Below are positions 33,978 to 43,529 of a stretch of DNA of 64,000 nucleotides, in pieces. This DNA comes from Ovis canadensis (lineage: Eukaryota > Chordata > Mammalia > Artiodactyla > Bovidae). Each line of letters starts with the position of its first letter. Position 1 is the stretch's first letter. Under the pieces are notes generated by a model that was not told the DNA's origin, did no database searches, and was given only the letters and a program-made list of their open reading frames with translations. Position numbers and translations under genes: made by a program. The stretch is from the NCBI RefSeq assembly GCF_042477335.2, contig NC_091256.1:38532001-38596000 (forward strand). The letters run 5' to 3'.

Positions 33978-34339
33978 CTAAAAGCTCAGAGGAGGCCTGA
34001 AAGCCAGAGGGATGGACTGGCGGTGGGGGCTCATTTGCCCTTTGGTGCAGAGAAGGGTGCATCTGAGTAGCTGGTGAAGTCTGGGTACTGCAAGAGCCTG
34101 GGGGTTGAGGTCAGGTTTGAGGTGTGGGGACTGTAGGCTTGTGGGCCCAGGCTGAGACGTGGGCCTGGCGGGTCCAGGTTCCCAGGGGAATCCATGTCCA
34201 GCACACAGCCCACCAAGCACATAGTCCACATCAGGTACATGGCGTACACACCTCTCCCCGCTGCTGGGCCCTGCAGGCTTGGAGAAACTATTCACCTGGA
34301 CTCCTGGCCCTTATAGATGCTTTTCAATTGACCATTGAA

Positions 34340-34763
34340 AGAAGTGCTCCCTACTTTAAAATTTTTTTATTTGTTTTCCCCTGCATTGGCTTTGTGGTAT
34401 CCTTGAGTTTCTTACACCTGGAAAGCACCACAGTGGAATTCCAGGTAGGGGAGGGCTGGTCTTTTCTTATAAAGTGTATGAAGGAAGATTTTGAAAGAAA
34501 GGCTAGGAAAGGCAAATCTTTATGACAATTAGCAAAGGCTATATATAAAGATCTGGCTATATAAACGGATTCCTTTAAAATCATCACTACCCTCACGCTC
34601 CTGAAAGTCAGTATTTCCTCTGCAGGTACTGGTTTGAAGACCATTTCTTGGCCTACCACCAAAACAGTAGAGGTGGAACAAAGTGATAGACAAAATACAG
34701 TTCATGGGTAGAATCCACAGAACTTGATAGATAATAAATTGATTTGGGGTAGAGAGTAAGGGG
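34340..34763. other. Sequence duplicated at 26860-28480
   Basis: 34460-34650 aligns with 26860-26940 plus 28384-28480 across shared landmarks (gacaattagcaaag, tatatataaa, ggattcctttaaaa, gtactggtttgaag). The repeat family was not identified. Confidence 0.7.
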
Positions 34764-35035
34764 AAGAAGGCAATGGCACCCCGCTCCAGTACTCTTGCCT
34801 GGAAAATCCCATGGATGGAAGAGCCTGGTAGGCTGCAGTCCATGGGGTCGCTCAGAGTCGGACATGACTGAGAGACTTCACTTTCGCACATTGGAGAAGA
34901 AATGGCAACCCACTCCAGTGTTCTTGCCTGGAGAATCCCAGGGATGGGGGAGCCTGGTGGGCTGCTGTCTATGGGGTCGCACAGAGTCAGACACGACTTA
35001 AGTGACTTAGCAGCAGCAGCAGCAGAGAGTAGGGG
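34751..35035 (+). mobile_element. Bov-A2 SINE with TSD
   Basis: Sense two-monomer copy (34764-35023) with flanks agagagtaagggg and agagagtagggg. Confidence 0.94.
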
Positions 35036-35225
35036 AGAAGTGAGTGTCAAGGGAGACTCTACAGTAGAGCTGCTGTTTGTTGAGACAGAGAAGACAAGGG
35101 AAGAAGATGGCTTCATAGCTTTTTTATCTTGTTCTGTTTTAGACAATTTATTGACTGATATTTTATTGAGTTATGACTCTAATGTTTTGGCTAAGTTTAT
35201 CAAATAGAAATGATTATTGGCAGAT

Positions 35226-35488
35226 GCCAAAGCTGAAGCTCCAGTACTTTGGACACCTCATGCGAAGAGTGGACTCATTGGAAAAGACTCTGATGCTGGG
35301 ACGGATTGGGGGCAGGAGGAGAAGGGGACGACCCAGGATGAGATGGCTGGATGGCATAACTGACTCGATGGATATGAGTCTGAGTGAACTCCGGGAGTTG
35401 GTGATGGACAGGGAGGCCTGGCGTGCTGCGATTCATGGGGTCACAAAGAGTCGGACACGACTGAGCGACTGAACTGAACTGAACTGAA
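35226..35488 (+). mobile_element. BovB 3' end
   Basis: Sense terminal ~260 bp, ending in tandem ctgaa units. Confidence 0.95.
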
Positions 35489-35884
35489 GGTAACATTATT
35501 TCCAAAATGATTTTCCCTTTTAAAATATCTTTCCTCACCACAACATTCAAATTCTTAGCAGCTTCTCAGATTCAAATTCATCCTCAAATTTTATTGTGAT
35601 GAGCTGAATGACTACCTATTCAAGCTTAAGTGAAATGAATAGTGGGAAGTTTATTCTTAAACACAGTTTTAGCTATAGTAGCATGCAGCAAAACTCTATA
35701 TTGCTTTTCTTCTGTGGCCCCTACCAAGAAATATAAAGAAGGGACCCATGCATTCTGTGTGGTACATAGTAAGTGCTCAGTAAATAGTTGTTGAGTCACA
35801 TATAAGATAGTCACCTACTAAATTTTTTATAAGACATTTAAAAAGAAATGAGGCATTTTTAAATAGACACATAAACACACAATT
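35489..35884. other. Intergenic
   Basis: A possible MIR-like end at 35755-35800 (catagtaagtgctcagtaaa). Nothing coding. Confidence 0.4.
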
Positions 35885-36420
35885 CAACTATTTCTTAGGA
35901 TTCCTTTAGCTTGCCAACTAAACAATGTAGCTCACCACCCAGTTCTACACGAATGAAGTCCCTAGCCACTGCAGTCGCTGACCTTCAACACACCCTGAAA
36001 GGAGTTCCAGACAGAGAGCAGGAATGAGGCACTCTTGTGCTCTAGGGAAATTTGGTAGAACAGGCCTTCAGGTAGTTAGATCTTTTCAGAAGACTTCATG
36101 AGCCTAATTTTTTTTAAAATATCTTCTCACATCTAGAAGAGCACTAAAATCATTAACAGAGACATTTGCTCCTTATGACTATCAGCAACCTTCTCCACAC
36201 TAGCAGCAAGCCTCTGCCAAAATGTATGCTTGACGGCATGTATTCCCCTTCATCAAAATCACATATATACTCACCTCTGCCAGATTCCCACCTCTGGCAA
36301 GCAGTTCCTCAGAGCCATCGGAGAGGCTGTGTCCTGGACTACAGTCCTCATAAGCACCCCCACTCCAACAAAAGGTAACTCACAGCTATCAGTTTGGGCA
36401 TCTATTTTCAGTCCACACCC
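35885..36420 (+). mobile_element. LTR remnant (edges approximate)
   Basis: The 3' part has the U3-R pattern of ruminant ERV LTRs: catatatactcacctctgc, ggcaagcagttcctcagagc, gagaggctgtgtcctgg, tacagtcctcat, ggtaactcaca. The usual AATAAA looks replaced by ccaacaaaag. Confidence 0.5.
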
Positions 36421-36864
36421 TCTTACACTCATATTATATTCCCATATATAACCTTTTACTAATAATTGAGGCTTTTAAATGGTAAGTTTATGCCCACATG
36501 AACTTATTTATTAATTCAAGAAACTTATTATTTAATAAACGTATTAAACATTATTACGTTCACAACATAAATGTTTTGAAAATATTAAAAAGCCATTCCT
36601 TTCAAAGGTCCCAGAGGGGCCCATTCTGCAATGTCTCCGTTTTTCTTGAGCAAGTGGTCTATATGTTAGACTGGGAAAAATATCAGATCTGCTTTTAGTG
36701 CCCATTTCTGCCTCCATCCTCTTCTGCACGGTCAGCGTCGTGATGCCCTTTGCGGCTGTGACATCGCTGGAGTGGGAACCTAGAAGGAGCTGGTCACTTC
36801 ATTGGCCGGTCCAGTGTCGGCCCTGATCCTGCCCCATGCTCCCAACATCCATTGCGTGGGCCTT

Positions 36865-36970
36865 GAGACCGCGCCCCTGAGACCGCGCCCCTGAGACCGC
36901 GCCCCTGAGACCGCGCCCCTGAGACCGCGCCCCTGAGACCGCGCCCCTGAGACCGCGCCCCTGAAACCGC
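36865..36970. repeat. 14-bp GC minisatellite, seven perfect units
   Basis: Unit gagaccgcgcccct repeated seven times without change (36865-36962), then a decayed half unit gaaaccgc. Because 14 is not a multiple of three, any translated frame repeats every 42 bp as a 14-residue peptide. Confidence 0.97.
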
Positions 36971-36975
36971 TAGCC

Positions 36976-37133
36976 ATGGCGCCCTGGGGTTTGCAGGTGG
37001 GTCTCCAGGCGGTCCTCCTTGGTTCTTCAAGGGCATCCTCGCCTGGTGCTTTCCTTTCCAGCGTGTGCGGGCCGAACCTGCACCATTCAGCCCTAGAATG
37101 GGCCCAGGCGGCCACTGGGCCACAGAGCCGCAG
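36976..37133 (+). CDS. Candidate first exon in CpG island
   Basis: Open from ATG 36976 (MAPWGLQV...) to the donor at 37133, 52 codons plus two bases. Not recognised. It may instead be 5'UTR or not transcribed. A second donor/acceptor pair inside it (gcag/gtgggt at about 36996; ctttccag at about 37061) shows the splice motifs could arise by chance in GC-rich sequence. Confidence 0.25.
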
Positions 37134-37400
37134 GTAAGGGCCTCGGGGACCACGTTCCATAACGGCTGGGACGAGGGACCTCGGGGGGCCGGTGACCGTT
37201 GGTTTGCGGGGCTGCCTGAAAACGGAAGGCCTCAACGTCGTTGCGCAGTCGTTGTGCACCGCCCTGCACCAGGCGCCAGTCAGACAACTGTCCCTGCCCT
37301 CGGGAAGCTTGTCTTCCTGGCGCAGGGCTTGTTGGTTTCTGTTTATCAGGCTGAGTGAGCTCTCTTCTATTCCTACCTCAGTGTGAACTTGGTGTTTATA

Positions 37401-37880
37401 TCCCTGATAAGTGAGTAATGAACTCTTAAAAAATTTGCCGCCATTTATTGTGTAATCTATACTTACACATATGTGTGTACACGTGACACAAATATAGATG
37501 AATGTGTGTGATTTTATGTGGGTAAATAGACTCTTCAAAGAATTAATAGATTTTATTACATTAATAACATTCATAGATGCACTTGCATTCATGGGATGAA
37601 CCCCACTAAGATGTGTATCAGTACATGTGCACGTATCATATGTATACATAGGCAGGCATTGTTGGATTGGATTTGTTAATATTTTATTTAGGATATTTGC
37701 ACTTATATTCATAAGTGTTATTGCCTATGTAGATTTTTGGTGCAGTATACAGTTCTTGTCTGGTTTGGGAATCATTGCTCTTTAGGTTTCAAGAAATGAG
37801 TTCAATGACTTTCCTTCTTAACTTGTGAAGTTTGTATATCATAAGGATTTTCTGTTCCTTGCTTGTTTGATAAACCCCAC
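37401..37880. other. Intergenic, no gene recognised
   Basis: AT-rich flank of the CpG island; no exon signals. Confidence 0.4.
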
Positions 37881-40115
37881 CTGTGAAACACTTTCCGCCT
37901 CCCGTCTGTTACTTTTGGGGGGTAAATGAGAGCCTTTTGTGTACTTTTCTGTTTTTCCTTCATCAACCTTTAATTTTATTGATCTTGATTGTTTTCTGTT
38001 ATACTGATTTCCCTGCCTTTAAGCTTGTTCAGTTTCTAGCTTCTTTATTGAATCCTATATTTACTTGCAGTCTTTAAAATACTAAATTAATTTAATACCC
38101 TTCTTATTCTTAATTCTAAGAGCTGCTAAAACTGCATCCACGAACCTTGAATATGTGATATTTTATTTTCTGAATGGTTCTAACTAGAGAGTAATTTCCA
38201 TTTTAATTTTCTTTTTAATTTATTGGTTTATTTAGGAGTGCTATTTCAAGTCTTCAAACTAGACAGGGTTTTAAAAATCTGTTTTTATTTTGACTTATTT
38301 ATTTGCTTTATGTAGAAAATGTTGCCTACATAATATTATATCTTTGAAGTGTATTAAGTCTTTGGTTATCTAGCATATCATCAATTTTTATAAGTATTTT
38401 ATGTGATTTGAAAGGAAAGTAAATTCTTTATTAGGTACAGGGTTCCCTCTATTTATATTTTGTTTAGTTGCTAAGTCATGTCTGACTTTTTTGGGACCCT
38501 ATGGACTGTAGCCCAAGACTATTCATTGGGAGGGTCAAATCTTGTATATATGTACTACTTTTTTTGCTCACTTGATCTATAGATCATTGAGATAGGTTGA
38601 AATATCTCACCATGTTTTTGTGAAATGTCAAATTTCCTGTAATTCTGTCAGGCTTTGCTTTGTATATTTTGAAGCAGTCTTAGGTATGTAAAAGTTATAA
38701 GTATTATAGCTCTTTGAAGGATTATCCCTTCTATTAGTATGTTGAGTCTCAGTTTCTCCTTATGCTTTTCCTTTAAATTCTGTTTTGTCTGATAGAATGT
38801 TGTTAAGTCAGTGTTTTGATTACCATCGGCATGGTATAGTATTTTCTGTTTCTTTGTTTCTTTATTGTGGTAAAATATGCATGACATGATATGTCTAAAT
38901 GTATATTTCAGTGGCATTACATTGTTGTATGACTATTACTACAATCCATCTTCCCAACTTTCATCATCTGCAACTGAAATTCTGTACTTATTTAATACTA
39001 ACTCTTCATTACTGCTTCTCTCTATCTCCTGATAGCCAGTATACTACTCTGTCTCCATGAATTTGACTATTCTAGAAACCTCATTCAAGTGGAATTGTAG
39101 AAGTTTTGTGCTTTGTGTTTGGATTATTTGCTTAGCATGATGGCTTCTAGGTGCATCCTAGAAGTATTGTGGTGTGTATCAGGATACCATTTTTGATAGT
39201 CTGTGGTCTGTGTCATTTTTTAAGACTGAATAATTCCATTGTATGTATATACCTACTTTCATTAGCCATTCATCTGTAATGGCCATTTGGGTTGTTTTTA
39301 CCTTTTGGCTTTTATGAATAATGCTGCTCTGAACATTGGTGTACAAATATCTGTTTGAATCACTGCCTTTGATTCTTTTGGTATTTACCTAGAAGTGGAA
39401 TTGTTGGATCATATGGTAATTCTGTGTTTAATTTCTTGAAGTACCATGACAGTTTTCCATAGCAACTGCATCATTTTCCTTTCTCACCAGCATCTATTTC
39501 TTTATTTTGAACTTTTTGATATGCTTTTGCTTTATGGATGTGTTTTATAAGCAACATTTATAGCTACATTGTCTGGTTTGCTTGTCCAATCTGTCTTTAA
39601 ATATATGAAATGAATCCACCATTATTATTGTGATTACTGAAGAAACAGGGCCAGATTTACTTCTCTTTTGTGTTTTTTGTATATCACACTTCCCTGTCTT
39701 CTGCTGAAATTTTCTGAATCATCTGTACTCCTCCTGTCTGTCTGTCAGTCATTCTTTGTGTTATTTATTTTTCCAGCTCTGTTTAGGCTCCATAGATTAT
39801 GTTTATGTTATTTTAGTGTTTCCTTAGTACATATTTGTCCATAAATTTTTTCTGACAGTCACTTTTTAAACATTTGTTTCTGTTGACAATAAAAATAATC
39901 TGTTGTGTTTTTTTTAATAACAAGGATCTTAAGGTACAGTGCTCATTGAACTTCTTCCTACCCAGCTCTGTTATTGTTTCAGCATTTTAATTTTAACTGT
40001 TAAAATGTAATCTTTCATTATATTTACTGACATAATACATACATATTTTTAAATGTTTTTTTCAGTAATCTTTTCTGATATGATATTCTTTCATTTAAAA
40101 GACCACTTTTATGGT
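37881..40115 (-). mobile_element. Old L1 (L1M/L1ME type) antisense block
   Basis: 37881-38860 resembles antisense ORF2 (gctgctaaaactgcatcca). 38866-39510 is a recognisable L1M 3'UTR and ORF2 end in antisense (ttattgtggtaaaatatgca; tgaatttgactattctag; cctagaagtggaattgttgg). 39510-40115 is weaker. More than one element may be involved. Confidence 0.65.
38462..38514 (-). mobile_element. Bov-tA 3' fragment, 53 bp
   Basis: Antisense tail only (gttgctaagtcatgtctgac to ggactgtagccca). Confidence 0.8.
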
Positions 40116-40117
40116 GC

Positions 40118-40272
40118 TTAAAGGTGTGGATCCTGGATTTGTATCCAGGTCCACCACTTATTTTGTTCTTTGATTTCTTTATGTCAAGTAAGTGTAATAC
40201 CAGTTTACTCATGTTAAGTGGGTTTAAGACTAGTGCCTAACTCAGGCTTTGTGAGGATTTAATAAGTGAATA
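40118..40272 (+). mobile_element. MIR SINE
   Basis: Sense MIR traces: gatcctggatttgtatcc, ccaccactta, gcctaactcaggctttgtga, ggatttaataag. Confidence 0.55.
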
Positions 40273-40295
40273 TATGTAACTATGTCTTTGTCTTC

Positions 40296-40760
40296 CATTG
40301 TTAATTGGTATTACCACAAATTTAGTGGCTCAGAGCAACACAAACATATTATTTTATAGTTCTGGAGGTCAGAAGTCTAAAATGGGTAAAATATGTTCAG
40401 CATCCTTTCTGGAGGCTCTCAGGGAGAAATCTGTTTCCTTAGCTGTTCTGCCCTTCAGAGGTTGCTTACATTCCTTGGCTTGTAGTCCCTTCTCTCACCT
40501 TTAAAGCCTGCAGCATTGTATCTTCTTTTCTCTGAACTCGGCTTCCATTCTCACATCTTTCTGTTTCCCTCTTGCATGGTTCCTGTGATTATGTTGAACC
40601 CACTGGATAATCCAGAATAATCTCCCCATTTTGAGATTTTAGTTTAATTACATCTGCAAAGTCCCTTTTACCACATAAGGTAACTTATTCATGGGTTCTG
40701 GGTGGTTAGGATGTGGACATCTTTGGGGAGGCCATTGTTCATCCTGCCACCTTGTATACG
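40296..40760 (+). repeat. Old medium-reiteration repeat
   Basis: Resembles a common mammalian repeat (taccacaaatttagtggctc; agttctggaggtcagaagtc; aggatgtggacatctttggg). I cannot name the family reliably. Confidence 0.5.
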
Positions 40761-41964
40761 TCTCATCTGTATGTCACTTTTCTTTGTGCTGAAGTACATC
40801 CTTCATTATTCTGTTAAGTGAGGGTCTGTAGGTGATAGTCTCAGTCTTTTTACATATTCAACAATATAAACTTCTTGATGGGCAATTGTTTTTGTTTCAG
40901 CATTTTTAAGACATTAACCTATTGTCTGCTGGTAACTTTCTAACAAACCAATAAATGATACACTTTTGGCCTCTTTTTTTTTTTAAACAGAGTGGGTAGG
41001 ATTTTCATATGCACCAGATTGTATTATATTGTACTGTATTGATGGCATCCTGTCATCACTGACCATTGCATGGGTCTTTAAAAACTAATAAATTGTATGT
41101 TCAAGTGATAAAATAGACACCTGCAAATTCACCGCGTAAGACAATAAGTAGGTTACTAGCAACATTTATCTTCAAATCTGTCCCTTATTTTATCTCTCTG
41201 CCTTCTATAACTCCTCAAGAATTTTGTGTTTATTATTGTCAACTGGAAGGACCACAAACTATAAAGAGGCCAAAAATTTATTAATGGGGGTCTTAGAACT
41301 GCAACTGGGCGAACCACGGTTTGGGAGGAAGCCAGAACAGTGTCCCACTGGAGGAAAATGGGTAGAATTTTTATGGTGGGGGGAATGGGAAGTTCTTGCA
41401 GGTTTAAACGAATTGTTTATCAACAGTATGAATTGGAGGAACATTTGTTACATATATGCAATCGGCTTATCAAGTACATCTCATATGTTACTAGGGAAAG
41501 GTATATTTTCTTTAGTCCAGTTTTTAGCATATTTCAGCAACTCAGCAACTGTTCAGCAGTTTTATTTTAGAGTGTTCAGTAAGAGTTCAGCAAGGGCAGT
41601 GACTATGTCCTCAGGTCTCCATCATCCCTGCTTTAGTTTTTTTCATATTGTCTTGAAGAATTAAAAGCTTTCAAAATTGCATGTGTATGTCTACAGTATA
41701 TTTCTTAGCTTAACTGTTTTTGAAGTTTACAAAAAAAGAATAATATTCTGAGTGAGTTTTCTAATAATTCCTCTTAAGAATGATATTTTACCAAGGTTAA
41801 TTGTTTTATTTTTACTGTAGTATTAATATTTCATTGTGTTATTAGATCATAATTTGTTTATTCTCTTAGTGATGGGCTTTTAGTGTTGTTTCCAGCTTTT
41901 AGATATTATTCTCAAGGCTACTGTGGAAGAATTTGTACATGTCTATTGCACATGTGAAAAAAAT
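40761..41964. other. Intergenic; possible LTR and L1 remnants
   Basis: 41240-41640 may be an antisense LTR (minus strand has attaataaatttttgg near 41282). 41800-41960 resembles antisense L1 ORF2. No coding gene. Confidence 0.35.
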
Positions 41965-41986
41965 TGTGTGTGTGTGTGTGTGTGTA
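41965..41986. repeat. (GT)n microsatellite
   Basis: Eleven GT units. Confidence 0.95.
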
Positions 41987-42000
41987 TGTAGGTATGCGTG

Positions 42001-42110
42001 CATGCTAAGCACTTCATCATGTCTGACTCTTTGCAACCCCATGGACTGCAGCATGCCAGGCTTACTTTTCCTTCCCTATCTCCTGAATTTTGCTCAAACT
42101 TGTGTCCATT
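42001..42110 (-). mobile_element. BovB 3' end
   Basis: Antisense terminal ~110 bp (gactctttgcaaccccatgg; gctcaaacttgtgtccatt). Confidence 0.82.
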
Positions 42111-42358
42111 GTAGGTATGTGCCTGTGTGCTAAAGTCGCTTCAGTTATGCTCTGCTCTTTGTGACCCTGTGGACTATAGTCCTTCAGGCTCCTCTGTCCA
42201 TGGGATTCTCCAGGCAAGAATACTTGAAGGGGTTGCCATGCTGTCTTTCAGGGGATTGTCCCGACCCAAGGATTGAACCCATCTCTTATGTCTCCTGCAC
42301 TGGCAGGCAGGTTGTTTACCACTAGCGCCACTTGGGGAGCCAGCCCATTGTAGGTATG
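42106..42358 (-). mobile_element. Bov-tA SINE with 14-bp TSD
   Basis: Antisense copy (42120-42344) flanked by ccattgtaggtatg at 42106-42119 and 42345-42358. Confidence 0.93.
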
Positions 42359-42530
42359 CTGCTGCTGCTGCTGCTGCTGCTAAGTCGCTTCAGTCGTGTC
42401 CGACTCTGTGCGACCGCATAGATGGCAGCCCACCAGGCTCTGCCATCCCTGGGATTCTCCAGGCAAGAACAACTTGGAGTGGGTTGCCATTTCCTTCTCC
42501 AATGCATGAAAGTGAAAAGTGAAAGTGAAG
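42359..42530 (-). mobile_element. Bov-A2 SINE, one monomer plus linker
   Basis: Antisense: CTG run, one BovA monomer and the gaaagtgaaaagtgaaagtg linker. The second monomer is missing. Confidence 0.9.
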
Positions 42531-42890
42531 GTATTAGGATGAAATTGCTGAGATGTAGGGTAATGTTCAGTTTTTAAAGATGCCAAACTTTTCTGGAGTG
42601 GTTATATACTCCTACCAGCAATCTAAGAGATATTGCTAATGTCCATCCTCTCTGCTTGATGTTGTCAAACTTCTTTTGCCAGTTGAATTACAGAAATGCT
42701 GACTTATGATCTTAATTTGCATTACTAATGACATTGAACATAACTTCTTATGTTTCTTTTTCTGTGAAATGCCTGTACATATCATTTGCCTGTGTAATTG
42801 TTTTAGTCGTCTTTTTTTTTTTAAGTGTAGTTCTTTTTTTGTTCTTGAGACTAATTTTTTGTGATATATATGTTAGATGTCACTTCAGTT
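42531..42890 (-). mobile_element. Old L1 fragment
   Basis: Antisense ORF2 end (gaaattgctgagatgtaggg; ttaatttgcattactaatga). Confidence 0.65.
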
Positions 42891-43400
42891 GTTTATTGCT
42901 GTTAAAGAAATCACTCTAAAATTCACTGGGTTAAATTAAGAATGATTTATTATTTCTCTAGGCTCTAGGCTCAGAGGGGTGTTTTTGTAGCTTCATACGG
43001 CCCTGGGTCACTCATCTGACTATATTTATTTGATGGCTGGGTGGGGCTGGAAGGTTCAAAAGATCTTCACTCATGTCTGGTGGTTCAGAACTTTTCTATG
43101 TGGCTGATGACTTGGAGCATGCGTAGTCTCAGCAGAGTAGGTGGATTTCTCCCACAGTTCTTCGCTTCAAGAGGGAGAGGGGAAGCTGGCAGAACTCTTA
43201 AGGGCTGGGCCTGGAACTGGCATAAAGTTATTTTAACAGGTCTCTGTTGGTCAGAAGAAATCACTAAGATAAGCTCTGCTTCAAGAGAAGGAGAAATAGA
43301 CTCCACCTTGTGATAAATAGACATGTGTGTAGGAATTGCGGTTATCTTTGGAGACTGTGTACCACATATATTTTGCAGCTATCACTTCACAGTATACAGT
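42891..43400. repeat. Old medium-reiteration repeat
   Basis: Pattern ttattgctgttaaagaaatc, ctgggttaaattaagaatga, ..., gaaatagactccacc matches a widespread mammalian repeat whose name I cannot fix. Confidence 0.45.
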
Positions 43401-43529
43401 TTGTCTTTACTTTATTAAAAGTGAGATTTATCAAAAATTCTTTATTTTAATATAGTTAAGTTTATAAACTTATATACACTCTTGTTTAAAAATCTTTCCT
43501 TTCCCCTATCAGAGAAATATTAAATATAT

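Larger units (their letters stand above)
32410..34310 (-). pseudogene. CDX1: Processed pseudogene of homeobox gene CDX1
   Basis: Minus strand; coding-equivalent part from an ATG at 34240 to a TGA at 33029-33027. CDX1 landmarks appear in order: VLDMDSP (near 34195), LGPQAY then QYPDFTSYS (34150-34085), APFSAPKG, GPGLL and GIPSSPG (33700-33660), GKTGTKDENYVVYT (about 33605-33565), [13 protein letters not shown] (about 33345-33305), SELAAN, VKIWFQN (33232-33212) and C-terminal MPVKEE. SELAAN, GPQAY and MPVKEE point to CDX1, not CDX2. The homeobox is continuous where CDX genes normally have introns, so this is a retrocopy. Lesions: a stop after APKGK, a 1-nt deletion in the homeobox before VKIWFQN, a TAA where the poly-Q tract begins, a late frameshift and two SINE insertions. 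32410-33026 is probably 3'UTR. No poly(A) or TSD was found, so edges are approximate. Confidence 0.88.
36720..37400 (+). promoter_or_regulatory. CpG island, possible promoter
   Basis: An abrupt GC- and CpG-rich block in an AT-rich setting. It has an inverted CCAAT box (attggccgg at 36801), repeated GC-rich ccgcgcccct units, an ATG in good context (gccATGg, 36976) and a strong splice donor cgcag/gtaagg at 37133/37134. The frame from that ATG stays open for 53 codons and its stop overlaps the donor. It could be a first exon on the plus strand. The minus strand is open too, so a bidirectional promoter is possible. Confidence 0.6.

Noticed and set aside
34529-35146. 205-codon minus-strand frame
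   Set aside because: It spans an antisense Bov-A2; the residues are SINE translation.
36865-36970. CRISPR-like regular repeat
   Set aside because: The 14-bp units are contiguous with no spacers; it is a minisatellite in a mammalian genome.
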